A stretch of DNA of 64,000 bases from Sulfuriflexus sp032250955 (GCF_032250955.1 NZ_JAVVES010000001.1:26800-90799), one strand, 5' to 3'; positions 48,089-57,551 are shown, numbered from the stretch's first letter. Notes: generated by a model not told the origin, from the letters alone. Numbers and translations are program-made.

Positions 48089-49354
48089 TCATTCTTCATA
48101 GGCAAGGCCATAACGACGCGGGTCACGTGCGAAGTAGCCGACGTCACCGGCGGGCACCACCACCAGCCCCGACGCGGTAACGTGATAATGACGCGCGTCG
48201 GCCTCCGCGTCATAGCCGATACGCGCATCGGCCTTGATGATATTGTGTCGATCAACAATCACTCGCCGCAGCCGCGCGCCCCTGCATATCCTGACATAAT
48301 CCATAATGATACAATCCTCCAGTTCAACATCGGGCTCGACGACCGCTTCGCGACGGATAATGGAATTGCGAATGGTGGCGTTATTGACCACGGTGGCGGC
48401 ACCGAGCAGGCTGTTGTCGATTTTCCCGCCGATCACCCGCGCGACCGGGCCCTGATAGTTACTCGAGAAAATCGGCCATTGCGGATTGAAGGCATCGAAA
48501 CGCGGCTCCATGCCGAGCACATCCTGGTGCGCCGTGAAATAGGCATCCAGTGTGCCTATATCACGCCAGTAACTGGCCTCTTCAAAAGACTTCACACCCG
48601 GCACTTCATTGCAGGAAAAATCATAGGCAAACAAACGATGAGTGCTCAATAGCCGTGGCAGGACATGATGTCCGAAATCCGTTTCGCCGCGCGCATGCGT
48701 CTTTTCCAGGACATCGATCAGAACATCGGCATTAAACAGGTAGTTACCCATGGAGGCATAGGCTCGCGCCGGATCGCGCGGCATAGGTTTCGGGTGTTTC
48801 GGCTTTTCCCGGAAAGCGGTTATCTGGCTTTCATCTGTTGTTTCAATGACGCCGAAGTCCGATGCCTGCTCCAGCGGAACCGGGATCGCAGCCACGCTGA
48901 CATCGGCATGCCTGTGCAGATGGAACCACATCATTTGCTTTATATCCATTCGATAGATATGGTCGGCGCCAAATACCGCCACGATGTCCGGGCGGTGTTC
49001 CTTGAGCAGGTTAAGGTTCTGATAAACGGCGTCTGCCGTACCGGCGAACCAGCCCTTGCCATTGTGCATTTGCGGTGGCACCACGGTCACGAACTGATCG
49101 GGTAGCAACGGCGAGAGCGTCCAGGACTTGCGAATGTGCTCGATGAGTGACTGGGCCTTGTATTGCACAAGCAGGTATATCGAACGGACTTCGGAGTTCA
49201 CCAGGTTGCTGAGGACAAAATCGACAAGTCGATAGCGCCCGCCGAACGGCACGGCCGGTTTCGAACAGTGTTCGGTCAGCGGCCGCAGACGCTTGCCTTC
49301 GCCACCCGCCATGACGAAAGCCATTATCTTGGTTCCCTGCCTTCTCTCTTTCAT
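48089..49354 (-). CDS. glgC: glucose-1-phosphate adenylyltransferase
   Basis: Makes ADP-glucose for glycogen or maltose-1-phosphate-linked glucan synthesis. VMAGGEGKRLRPLTEHCSKP is the nucleotidyltransferase signature; GTADAVYQN, FGADHIYRMD and the C-terminal left-handed beta helix (about 300 onward) are standard. I choose the ATG at 49354 (421 residues) because it has an AGAGAGG ribosome binding site overlapping the treS stop; the frame to 49378 adds eight residues inside treS. Its presence ties the operon to ADP-glucose supply. No glycogen synthase or branching enzyme is in the window. Confidence 0.95.
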   Translation of the reverse strand: MKERRQGTKIMAFVMAGGEGKRLRPLTEHCSKPAVPFGGRYRLVDFVLSNLVNSEVRSIYLLVQYKAQSLIEHIRKSWTLSPLLPDQFVTVVPPQMHNGKGWFAGTADAVYQNLNLLKEHRPDIVAVFGADHIYRMDIKQMMWFHLHRHADVSVAAIPVPLEQASDFGVIETTDESQITAFREKPKHPKPMPRDPARAYASMGNYLFNADVLIDVLEKTHARGETDFGHHVLPRLLSTHRLFAYDFSCNEVPGVKSFEEASYWRDIGTLDAYFTAHQDVLGMEPRFDAFNPQWPIFSSNYQGPVARVIGGKIDNSLLGAATVVNNATIRNSIIRREAVVEPDVELEDCIIMDYVRICRGARLRRVIVDRHNIIKADARIGYDAEADARHYHVTASGLVVVPAGDVGYFARDPRRYGLAYEE

Positions 49355-49356
49355 AC

Positions 49357-52300
49357 CTACCTCTCTATAACCTGCCATGGTGTGTTCACGATCTCCAGCA
49401 AACCGGCCACGGGGATAGCAATCCAGTCCTTGCGATGGTCGAGCTCATAGCGCAATTCATAAAGCGCCTTTTCAATGACAAAAAGCTCGATAAGCTTGCT
49501 TGCCTGTGCGGGGTCTTGCGGCCATGACGGACAATCCTGCACACCTTCCCGGTAGCCTGACAGGAAGGCATTCGCAGCGACCTCCTCCCAGTCCCGCCGG
49601 TAAGGCTGCAGGCGGGCCTTGTCGTCGGGACGCTCCACGGTACAGTTAGCCAGCGCCACCGCCCCGGCATAACTCAATGAACGCAACATGCCGGCAACGT
49701 CCCGAAGCGGTGAATGCTTGTGACGACGCTCGGTGATCGGTCGTGCCGGCTCACCTTCGAAATCGATAATGATAAAGTCGTTCTCGCTGAGTAATACCTG
49801 CCCCAGATGATAGTCACCGTGATAGCGGGTCTTTACCGCGGACAGGGATTCAGGCGTCAAGTTGATGATACGTTCCAGCAACGACTGCTTTGCACCTGAT
49901 AACTCGTCAATAGCCGCCTTGACATTTTCAGGCAGTGTCTCCTGATGCTGCGATGACAGTTTTTCCAGCGTGGTCGACACATCTGTGCGCACCTGTTCAC
50001 CCCATGCACGCAAATCCTCCGGCTGGACGGGCTCGGGATCAAAGGCAGGGTCGCCGCTATGCACTGCCAGGGCCTTGTGTAATTCACCTGTACGCTGTCC
50101 CAGCGTCCGCATCATCAACAGGTAGTCGCCGTGTCGGTCTACGGCATTCTCAACAATGGCTTGCGGACGGGCCAGGCAGTCATCGTAAAAACGTTCCAGG
50201 TACTCGATGGAGTAGGTCCAGCCGTCACCCTGGTTATCCATATAGCCCTGCAACAGTCCCAGCGTCACCGGCATACCGTCACTGTCACTGTATTCAATCG
50301 CCCCCACCAGCGGCGAGATATTGGGAAAGGGTGAAACCTCGGTCAGGAATCGGCCCATCTCCAGTTCCGGGTTGAGTCCTTCACGTAGCTGTCTATAAAA
50401 CTTCAGGAAAAGCCGCTCACCAAGAATGACCGTGCTGTTGGTACCCTCTACCTGGGGACGTCGCAAGCTGTGCAATTCTGTCTCGGCGACGATCTGCCAG
50501 TAGGCGCTGGTCACAAAAAACCGCAGCAGACCGCTGCCGAACGGCAGTTCGCTCTGTTTGGCCATGGCATTCATGAGCGCCTGAAAAAAGGCCTCGTCAC
50601 AAAGCGCATCGTAAACAAAACCGACCTTCGCCTGTTGACGAACCTTGGCGAGGGCAAAGGGCAATACCGGGTGGAGATGTTCATCCTCCGGTTCGCCCCA
50701 GCCAATAGCCAGGGGTAGCGAATACATGCTGCTTTCCCCGCCGACAAAGTGAACCTTGAGCCACAGCCATAACCAGCCTTCATGCTTATCGGGGAGAATC
50801 TCCAGTTTCTGGATTTCAACGCGCAGCAAGGACTGGCTTACGCCGGCAAACCAACGCTGGTTGGAGAGGAAATACGGCAATATCTCGACCTCCAATTGTT
50901 CCCGCAGACGCTCTGCCATCAACTTGCGTGCAGACTCGACCCGTTCAGGAAAGAAGCTGCTCCAGGTGTCGAATAGCACCAGCACCGGCAGCTCGATTGG
51001 TGGCAGGCCTTCCTCGTGCCAGGCCGGAGCCGCCATGCTCGAGGCGAGCTGGAACCAGTAAAAACCGTGTCCCGGCAACGTCAACAGATAGGGTAAGTCA
51101 CCAATCGGCGGGAAGGCCGTTCGGCCGAGCATTTCCATCGGCACCTTACCCCTGAAACGGGCGAGGTCAAGCTCTACCGGCTGTGCCGAGCGCGACAGAT
51201 TGGCGACACACAGGATCGGGTCCTCGTTGAACTCACGCACATAGGCAAGAATCTTGCGGTTACCGGGGCTCAGGAACTGCAGCGTGCCGCGACCGAAGGT
51301 CGGGTGGGCCTTGCGCACGGCGATAATGCGTTTCATCCAGTTGAGCAGCGAGGCCGGTTCACGGTTCTGTGCCTCGACATTCACCGCCTCGTAACCATAA
51401 ATAGGATCCATGATCGGCGGCAGAAACAGGAACTGCGGATCAGCCCTGGAAAAACCGGCATTCCGGTCGGGGCTCCACTGCATGGGGGTGCGTACGCCGT
51501 TACGATCACCGAGAAAGAAATTATCGCCCATGCCGATTTCATCGCCGTAATAGATAATCGGTGAGCCCGGCATGGACATGAGCAGGCTGTTAATCAATTT
51601 GATCTTGTCGGGGTCGTTATCCATCAGCGGCGCGAGCCGCCGGCGGATACCCACATTAATGCGCATGCGCGGGTCCGCGGCATAACGTTCATACATGTAG
51701 TCCCGCTCACGGTCCGTGACCATCTCCAGGGTCAACTCATCATGATTACGCAGAAAGATTGCCCACTGCGATGTGACGGGGATAGCCGGGGTCTGCTGCA
51801 TGATCTCCACGATCGGATGCCGGTCTTCCTGCGCGACCGCCATATACATGCGCGGCATCAGCGGAAAATGATAGGCCATATGGCATTCGTCACCATTGCC
51901 GAAATATTCGGCAGCGTCTTCGGGCCATTGGTTGGCCTCGGCGAGTAACATACGGTGCTGATAATGGGCGTCGACGACCGAGCGCATATGCTTGAGCACG
52001 GCGTGAGTCTCCGGCAGGTTCTCGTTGGTGGTGCCCTCGCGGACACACAAATAGGGAATCGCATCGAGACGCAGGCCGTCTACACCCAGGTCGAGCCAGA
52101 AGCGCATAACCCGGATGACCGCCTTCACCACCTGCGGGTTATTATGATTCAGGTCCGGCTGGTGATGAAAAAAACGGTGCCAGTAATACTGCTCGGCAAC
52201 CGGGTCCCAGGCCCAGTTCGAGGTTTCGGTGTCGGTGAAGATAATGCGTGTTTCAGGAAACTTTTTGTCAGTATCACTCCAGACGTAGAAGTCACGCTTG

Positions 52301-52692
52301 GCGGAATTGCGTGGGGCGTGGCGTGCAGCCTGAAACCAGGGGTGTTGATCGGAGGTGTGATTGATGACCAGTTCGGTAATCACCCGCAGGCCGCGCCGAT
52401 GCGCCTCACGCATGAAGTAACGGAAATGCTTGCGTGTCCCATAGTCCGGGTGAATATTCCGGTAATCGCCAATGTCGTAACCATCATCGCGCATCGGCGA
52501 GGGGTAAAAGGGCAACAGCCATATTGTGTTAAAGCCCAGATCCTGAATGTAGTCGAGCTTTTTGGTTAAACCGAGAAAGTCCCCAATACCGTCGTTGTTG
52601 GTGTCAAGAAATGCCTTGACGTGTAACTGATAGATAATCGCATCCTTGTACCAGTGCTGAACATTCTCCAAGTCGGCAACTTCCGAACGCAT
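49357..52692 (-). CDS. treS: trehalose synthase fused to maltokinase
   Basis: 1111 residues. Residues 1-560 are GH13 TreS, which interconverts maltose and trehalose: YKDAIIYQLHVKAFLDTNN, GVDGLRLDAIPYL (nucleophile), LLAEANQWPEDA (acid/base), IFLRNHDELTLEM. About residues 590-1111 are a maltokinase (Mak): FLSNQRWFAG near its start, RYHGDYHLGQVLLS (catalytic loop Asp) and FIIIDFEGEPARP (metal-binding Asp). Together the two make maltose 1-phosphate from trehalose; the usual consumer, GlgE, is not in this window. The start has an AGGAAAGG site. First gene of the operon glgC-treZ-malQ/treY-GH77. Confidence 0.94.
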   Translation of the reverse strand: MRSEVADLENVQHWYKDAIIYQLHVKAFLDTNNDGIGDFLGLTKKLDYIQDLGFNTIWLLPFYPSPMRDDGYDIGDYRNIHPDYGTRKHFRYFMREAHRRGLRVITELVINHTSDQHPWFQAARHAPRNSAKRDFYVWSDTDKKFPETRIIFTDTETSNWAWDPVAEQYYWHRFFHHQPDLNHNNPQVVKAVIRVMRFWLDLGVDGLRLDAIPYLCVREGTTNENLPETHAVLKHMRSVVDAHYQHRMLLAEANQWPEDAAEYFGNGDECHMAYHFPLMPRMYMAVAQEDRHPIVEIMQQTPAIPVTSQWAIFLRNHDELTLEMVTDRERDYMYERYAADPRMRINVGIRRRLAPLMDNDPDKIKLINSLLMSMPGSPIIYYGDEIGMGDNFFLGDRNGVRTPMQWSPDRNAGFSRADPQFLFLPPIMDPIYGYEAVNVEAQNREPASLLNWMKRIIAVRKAHPTFGRGTLQFLSPGNRKILAYVREFNEDPILCVANLSRSAQPVELDLARFRGKVPMEMLGRTAFPPIGDLPYLLTLPGHGFYWFQLASSMAAPAWHEEGLPPIELPVLVLFDTWSSFFPERVESARKLMAERLREQLEVEILPYFLSNQRWFAGVSQSLLRVEIQKLEILPDKHEGWLWLWLKVHFVGGESSMYSLPLAIGWGEPEDEHLHPVLPFALAKVRQQAKVGFVYDALCDEAFFQALMNAMAKQSELPFGSGLLRFFVTSAYWQIVAETELHSLRRPQVEGTNSTVILGERLFLKFYRQLREGLNPELEMGRFLTEVSPFPNISPLVGAIEYSDSDGMPVTLGLLQGYMDNQGDGWTYSIEYLERFYDDCLARPQAIVENAVDRHGDYLLMMRTLGQRTGELHKALAVHSGDPAFDPEPVQPEDLRAWGEQVRTDVSTTLEKLSSQHQETLPENVKAAIDELSGAKQSLLERIINLTPESLSAVKTRYHGDYHLGQVLLSENDFIIIDFEGEPARPITERRHKHSPLRDVAGMLRSLSYAGAVALANCTVERPDDKARLQPYRRDWEEVAANAFLSGYREGVQDCPSWPQDPAQASKLIELFVIEKALYELRYELDHRKDWIAIPVAGLLEIVNTPWQVIER

Positions 52693-53055
52693 ACCTTTCC
52701 TCGTTATCCAGCCTGAGCAAATTTATTATTCTTGCCTCAACCAGATTCATAATGATTTTTTTAAAATGCTGCCGACTCTGTACCGGACGGTGGTCATCAT
52801 TCCCTGGAATGAACCACATCGGATAGAGACAGCAGACATCGTATGCAAGGCCTTGGCTGTGGCTGGCGATTAAAGAACCTTTTGTGTAACGCCAGGAAGT
52901 TCCCGAGGACTTTCAACATGCGTTCGACAGGTTTTCCAGGTGACAGATTGCTCAAGCAATTACATTTCTATTGTTCGTAACACGCGTCAATTGTGCTATT
53001 AGTAATCCTCCTGGCCGGCGCGCTTGAAGGATTAAATACAGTGCCGCGAGCGGCT
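52693..53055. other. 363-bp intergenic region ahead of treS
   Basis: No gene is supported here. It holds the treS leader and promoter area (AT-rich stretch at 52725-52770) but no convincing pair of promoter hexamers. A GCCGC-GCGGC hairpin at 53043-53054, followed on the plus strand by TTTAAAT, lies just after the stop of the lipoprotein gene; it might be a weak terminator. Confidence 0.5.
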
Positions 53056-53520
53056 TTAAATATCCTGTACTTTCCAGCTCCCATCGGCCTGCCGACAGGC
53101 GGTTCCATAAACCTTTTCTACTTTGCCGCCAATGAGAGCGTCCAGTGTATATTCGCGACAGGGGCCGGATGCAGTTTCATAGGTACGCGTCGGGACAACT
53201 GAATACTGATAACCGGTATCCGGATTCTGCCACGAGGAAGGCACCCCGGTGCGAACCGTCTCGAGGGTTTGTGCGGTTTTCATGCGATCGGTTTCATCCA
53301 TGGAGCGGCCGACAGCGCCGCCAATCGCCGCACCTGCCAGGGTGCCGGCAACAATAGCAATTGCCTGACCACTGCCCTTGCCAATCTGGGAACCTACCGC
53401 GCCACCGAGAATACCGCCGATGACCATACCCGCCTGTTGTTGCTGATAGCCCGGCTCTGTTGCGCAACTACTCAGCACGAATGCAAGTGCAATCCATAAT
53501 ATCTGTTTATACATAACCAA
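53056..53520 (-). CDS. glycine-zipper outer-membrane lipoprotein, 17-kDa antigen-like
   Basis: 154 residues. A signal peptide ends in the lipobox LSSC with lipidated Cys at residue 19. A glycine-zipper hairpin follows (GGILGGAVGSQIGKGSGQA and LAGAAIGGAVGRSMDETD), typical of the Rickettsia 17-kDa surface antigen/SlyB/YmgG-like proteins. The C-terminal half has WQNPDTGYQYSVVPTRTYE and CREYTLDALIGGKVEKVYG, the conserved surface antigen domain. Probably an envelope-stability lipoprotein; molecular role is unclear. Confidence 0.9.
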   Translation of the reverse strand: MVMYKQILWIALAFVLSSCATEPGYQQQQAGMVIGGILGGAVGSQIGKGSGQAIAIVAGTLAGAAIGGAVGRSMDETDRMKTAQTLETVRTGVPSSWQNPDTGYQYSVVPTRTYETASGPCREYTLDALIGGKVEKVYGTACRQADGSWKVQDI

Positions 53521-53566
53521 TACTCCTCAATTGAATAAATGTAAATCACTAAATTAACAACATCAT

Positions 53567-54598
53567 CTACATCGCGATATACAGCAGGCTGCCTATATAC
53601 AGCATGAAGACCAGAAAGCTCTCCCATCCTATATTGATAATGCCATGCCGTTCTCTATGTAGAAGCCCCATAAGTATTATCCCTGTCATAAGCATAGAGA
53701 TGGCAAGCCAGAACTCCTCCACGACCGAGACGTGTGCATATATCGAACCCTCGATGTAGGCAATATCGGAAACAGCGATAAACAAGGTATCAAATGCATT
53801 ACCACCGACAATGTCGCCCACTGCCAGGGTGGGCGAGTTCAGGCGTACCGCGGTAATCGCAATGACCAGTTCAGGCAATGACGTCGAGACCGCGATAAAC
53901 ACGCCACCGACCAGTCCCTCGGAGAGTCCGGTTTTGGCGACGATCGCCATGCCGGCGATGGAGATGGTCCAACCGGCCAGGCCGACCACCGACGTATAAG
54001 CAAGAAACTGTAGCCACAGCGCCGTATTGAAGCGGTGCTTCCCGCGTCGCTGGTTACCTTTTTCAATGCGTGTCTCGCGGGTGCGGTGTGGCAGCCACAT
54101 CGGCATGGTATGCATGCTGGATAACAGGCGCACCCCGAACAGGTAACTCACGATCAGGATAATTGAAGCGGGATGAATCCAGCCTGTCTGCAGGTCCGGG
54201 GTGGCAAAGGCGACCAGGTTAATCGACAGCAAGGCGATTAAAAAGGCGCCCAGCATCAGATTCTCCGCAGAGGCGGAGGCATGTTCAAGGTTGGCCTTGC
54301 GATAAAACATATCTGCCACGGCAAGAAAACAGGTCTGAACGGCAATCCCGCCGAGGGCATTACTGACCGCTATCCCGGCATGACCATTACTCGCCGCGGT
54401 AACGGATGCGATGATCCCGGCCAGGGATGTCGAGGCACCGATAAATAACGCGCCCATGAGGGCCTCGCCCATGCCGCTGTCCGCGGCCAGTTTGCGCGCG
54501 ACATGGGTCATGGCGACACCGAAGATGCCGATAAACAGCGCCGCAATCAGAAAAATGCCAATCAGGCTGGTAAGAGACAGTGTATCTATTGGCAGCAT
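53567..54598 (-). CDS. CaCA-superfamily sodium/calcium exchanger homologue
   Basis: 343-residue inner-membrane protein with about ten helices and the two inverted alpha repeats of the Ca/cation antiporter superfamily. Repeat 2 is canonical: STSLPELVIAITA and GDIVGGNAFDT (about residues 229-262). Repeat 1 is altered: residues 56-61 read STSLAG where TSLPE is usual, so the key ion-binding Glu is missing, and the following loop reads SNALGG in place of GNVVGSN. The protein may transport a different ion or have altered coupling. Beside corA, but 285 bp apart. Confidence 0.85.
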   Translation of the reverse strand: MLPIDTLSLTSLIGIFLIAALFIGIFGVAMTHVARKLAADSGMGEALMGALFIGASTSLAGIIASVTAASNGHAGIAVSNALGGIAVQTCFLAVADMFYRKANLEHASASAENLMLGAFLIALLSINLVAFATPDLQTGWIHPASIILIVSYLFGVRLLSSMHTMPMWLPHRTRETRIEKGNQRRGKHRFNTALWLQFLAYTSVVGLAGWTISIAGMAIVAKTGLSEGLVGGVFIAVSTSLPELVIAITAVRLNSPTLAVGDIVGGNAFDTLFIAVSDIAYIEGSIYAHVSVVEEFWLAISMLMTGIILMGLLHRERHGIINIGWESFLVFMLYIGSLLYIAM

Positions 54599-54883
54599 AA
54601 TAGAGAGTAATACCCTTGCATCGGCTTACTAATCGGCGTCGCATGTATCCAGGAAAGCAACCGGCAAGGTTTCATCTATTCATTCTGTGATGCTGGAGGC
54701 TGGAGCAAGCCTTGCCCTGCTGAAATGAACATTTACCGGTCTCTCGACATTACCGGATTTTTATACCGGCAAAAACAGGGGGTACCACATAAGAGTAAAA
54801 CAGGCGCAAGGCTTGTGGTTTGTCTCGATCTGCCTGGTTTAAAACGCGTTAACTGTCTCGCATGAAAGATACGAAAGGCCGGA
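54599..54883. other. 285-bp intergenic region between exchanger and corA
   Basis: No supported gene. A short CCGG-CCGG hairpin lies around 54751-54773. Nothing else stands out; it must contain the exchanger promoter on the minus strand. Confidence 0.4.
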
Positions 54884-55951
54884 TTAGAGCCATTTTCTTC
54901 TTCTGAAATACACCACCAGGGCAACGATGATGACGATAAAAACGCCCCACAAGGAAGGATAGGCCCACTTCCATTCAAGCTCAGGCATATACTCAAAATT
55001 CATGCCATAGATGCCGGCGATAAATGTCAGGGGGATGAAAATGGAGGCGAAGATCGTCAGAACCTTCATGATCTCATTCATTTTGTTACTGATACTGGAA
55101 TGATATATGTCCAGCAGGCCGGTGAGTATGTCCCTGTAGGTATCTATTGACTCAGTCAGTCGCAATACATGATCGTATACATCGCGGTAATATATCGTGG
55201 TCTCATCCTTGATTAAGCCTGATTCAGAACGCAACAGGTCACGCAACATTTCCCTTAACGGCGAGGAGGCCTTGCGTATATACAGTAATTCACGCTTGAC
55301 TCGCATGATCGAGGTCAGTGTCTCTAAATCCGGATTGGTCAGCAGTTCATCTTCAATTGATTCAATTTCGTCATCGAGCACGCCCTCAATTGAAAAATAC
55401 AAATCAACAATCGTGTCAATGATTCTATACGCGAGGTAATCAGCGCCCTGGCTTCTGAGGCGTCCCTTGGCGGATTTTATCCTGCTCTGCAGATCATCAA
55501 GAATGTCATCCTGCCGTTCCTTAAATGTAAAAACAAAATTATCTATAATCAGGATACTGACCTGCTCATAATCAATCAGGCCGTTGTCGGGGGCGAGATA
55601 CATGCCCTTCAGGACAAGGAATAAGTAATCATCATATTCCTCGAATTTCGGTCTCTGGTTGGTATTCAATATATCTTCAAGAACCAGCGGATGAATATCG
55701 AAGGCTTCACCGACAGACTCGACAAAGCCTGTATCGGCCAGACCTTCGATATTCACCCAGGTCACCGAATCCGTACCCTTGAACTGCAGGGCCTCGCCTA
55801 TGGACTCGACCGCAACATACTCTTTACAGGCATCTTTACTGTAGTTCAGGATGGAGATCCTGGTGGCGGCAGCCGGCACCTCGCCAACATGCACGAGTGA
55901 ACCCGGCGGCAAGCCAGATTTTTCAGAGACGCTACTTAATGATTTATACAT
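54884..55951 (-). CDS. corA: magnesium/cobalt transporter CorA
   Basis: 355-residue pentameric divalent cation channel. A large cytoplasmic N-terminal domain with long helices (residues 1-290) is followed by two C-terminal membrane helices; the GMN selectivity motif appears in AGIYGMNFEYMPE, and the protein ends in a basic cluster (RRRKWL). Length and layout are those of the Thermotoga-type CorA. Confidence 0.95.
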   Translation of the reverse strand: MYKSLSSVSEKSGLPPGSLVHVGEVPAAATRISILNYSKDACKEYVAVESIGEALQFKGTDSVTWVNIEGLADTGFVESVGEAFDIHPLVLEDILNTNQRPKFEEYDDYLFLVLKGMYLAPDNGLIDYEQVSILIIDNFVFTFKERQDDILDDLQSRIKSAKGRLRSQGADYLAYRIIDTIVDLYFSIEGVLDDEIESIEDELLTNPDLETLTSIMRVKRELLYIRKASSPLREMLRDLLRSESGLIKDETTIYYRDVYDHVLRLTESIDTYRDILTGLLDIYHSSISNKMNEIMKVLTIFASIFIPLTFIAGIYGMNFEYMPELEWKWAYPSLWGVFIVIIVALVVYFRRRKWL

Positions 55952-56095
55952 TTTTATTCACTCTGCATGAGGTGCCTGGCTAGTAAAACACATGCCATTG
56001 GCTGAACACGCCTGACATTGAAATTACGCAATGACATCTGGCCTGAAATATACCTTATATCTCATGTCAATGCTGTGCTGTTAATCCCCTCTCCC

Positions 56096-56743
56096 TCAGG
56101 GATAACCAGCGCCCTGGCTGTCGCAGTTTGGCAGCATAGGTAAATGGTTAGCAGATAAGGGGTCGGAGTCGCGTGGGCGTGGTAATTCGCCGGAACAACG
56201 AGCCGCGACGTTGATGACCAGATCACGAGTACCTGTAGACTGCGACTCCGACCCCGCTGGATTCAGGCGAACCTCAGGGCGAAGATAGGTATCATCAAAT
56301 GCACCGGGGTAGCGTATGTTAATGACGTGCGGGTCCTGCGTTTCGATATCGCAAGTACAAATCCCTGCAACCATCCTGCTTACCATCGCCAAAAGATCGC
56401 CCGCGATATATTCCCTCGCCTTCTCATTTATTTCCTGATTCAATGCGGCCTGCCTGCTTTTGGAACGTGCCGCCCTTGGGTTATCAGCCGTCACTTCGCG
56501 CCAATCCAGAATCAGATCAATGTCTTCCGAAAATCGTTCAATCAGGCCGTACACCTTGGACAAGCTGGTGCCGCCTTTAAACATCAACAGCCGGGCCAGA
56601 TCCGCATCCTGATACAGACGGCCTAAAATCCAGCTCACCCAGAAATCCTTTTCCACAATCGCGGGCGTCATGCCCAGAGTGGCCGCGGTTTCCCGAAACA
56701 GCTCGACGCGTTGCTGTTCTCCAAGCCGCGCCACTTTATCCAT
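56096..56743 (-). CDS. AbiEii-type nucleotidyltransferase toxin, truncated by a repeat element
   Basis: Only about the first 160 of roughly 300 residues belong to the family: IVEKDFWVSWILGRLY, then FKGGTSLSKVYGLIERFSED with IDL, the polymerase-beta-like motif I. After YLRPEVRLN the frame enters a 97-bp inverted-repeat element (56255-56159) and ends in foreign sequence. The later catalytic Lys/Asp motifs of the toxin are therefore lost, and no remainder of the gene is seen in the 144 bp to corA. AbiE toxins modify nucleic acid, probably tRNA; this one should be inactive. Start overlaps the antitoxin stop by one base. Confidence 0.85.
   Translation of the reverse strand: MDKVARLGEQQRVELFRETAATLGMTPAIVEKDFWVSWILGRLYQDADLARLLMFKGGTSLSKVYGLIERFSEDIDLILDWREVTADNPRAARSKSRQAALNQEINEKAREYIAGDLLAMVSRMVAGICTCDIETQDPHVINIRYPGAFDDTYLRPEVRLNPAGSESQSTGTRDLVINVAARCSGELPRPRDSDPLSANHLPMLPNCDSQGAGYP
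56159..56255 (-). repeat. 97-bp inverted-repeat element inside the toxin gene
   Basis: Same family and exact length as the units at 26683-26892: ends GGGGTCGGAGTCGC and its inverse, with an internal TACAGGTACTC and CTCGTTGTTCC shared in reverse. Internal sequence is diverged by roughly a quarter. In the toxin frame the element is open, adding PAGSESQSTGTRDLV-like residues before the stop. Confidence 0.9.
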
Positions 56744-57351
56744 CAGCCCGCTTCACCGCAGATCTGTTTGATGATTTTATGTATCCAGCCTGTCACGGTG
56801 CGCGTGTCTTTCAAGATACGCTCGCAGTCCTTGCCGTCCAGTTGACGCGACAGGGTTTCAAGACATTTTTGATCGACATGTTCCTTGCCAAGCGTCTTCA
56901 AGGCCTGCACCAAAAGACCACTCATGCGATGCTTAAAACGGGTATCTTTCAGCGCCGTTTTTCTGAACTGCAGGATGTGCCCGCCAATGTCATACTCACG
57001 GTTCGGGCCATCGGACAGATAAACCCACTTGCCCGGCACCTGGGTCGAAAGCCCGAGCAGGTTCAGCGCCGCATCGCCCGAAGGCAGAATATGCCAGTTA
57101 AACTTGCGCGCCAGCGCATGGGCGACCTGATCCAGATCCGGGCTCAGTATTTGCCCAAGCAGCTCGCTATAAGCGGGATAGTCGTACACTCCCCGGCAAA
57201 CCCTGCGGATTTTCCCCGACTTCTCCAGGCTGGAAAGCGCCTTATGGATATTCGGTTCACCAAATTCGGCGACAAAATCCGTCTTGGTAAAGACCCAACC
57301 CCTACCGCGCCCGTATATTCTGGAAATAATTTTATTATCAATGCTTTGCAT
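56743..57351 (-). CDS. AbiEi-type antitoxin, transcriptional regulator
   Basis: 202 residues, N-terminal winged helix-turn-helix (about 1-60: WVFTKTDFVAEFG, IHKALSSLEKSGKIRRVCRGVY), then the AbiEi C-terminal domain (GDAALNLLGLSTQVPGKWVYLSDG). In known type IV AbiE systems it represses its own promoter and counteracts AbiEii. Here the coding region looks intact although the toxin is truncated. A perfect palindrome lies 20 bp upstream of its start. Confidence 0.9.
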   Translation of the reverse strand: MQSIDNKIISRIYGRGRGWVFTKTDFVAEFGEPNIHKALSSLEKSGKIRRVCRGVYDYPAYSELLGQILSPDLDQVAHALARKFNWHILPSGDAALNLLGLSTQVPGKWVYLSDGPNREYDIGGHILQFRKTALKDTRFKHRMSGLLVQALKTLGKEHVDQKCLETLSRQLDGKDCERILKDTRTVTGWIHKIIKQICGEAG

Positions 57352-57370
57352 AATAACTTAGCCAATATTT

Positions 57371-57400
57371 TTTCAGTAAAAAGCAATACTTTTACTGAAA
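57371..57400. promoter_or_regulatory. palindromic operator upstream of the antitoxin gene
   Basis: Perfect 11-bp arms TTTCAGTAAAA (57371-57381) and TTTTACTGAAA (57390-57400) with an 8-base spacer, 20-49 bases before the antitoxin start. AbiEi proteins bind inverted repeats in their own promoter, so this is the likely autoregulatory site. Confidence 0.75.
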
Positions 57401-57551
57401 TTAGCACAGCTGCTGCAGGCTTGCCATACCGGATTCAGGCAATTGCCCACAAACCCATTCCCGATTGTGACCCTACTCCTTGAATTATTAGCCTATAGCG
57501 TCGAATCGGTAAGCCAACAAATTACGGATGTATCGAGCAGCTATTTTCATC

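Noticed and set aside
53043..53054. Rho-independent terminator after the lipoprotein gene
   Set aside because: The hairpin is short, and on the gene's own strand it is not followed by a T run.
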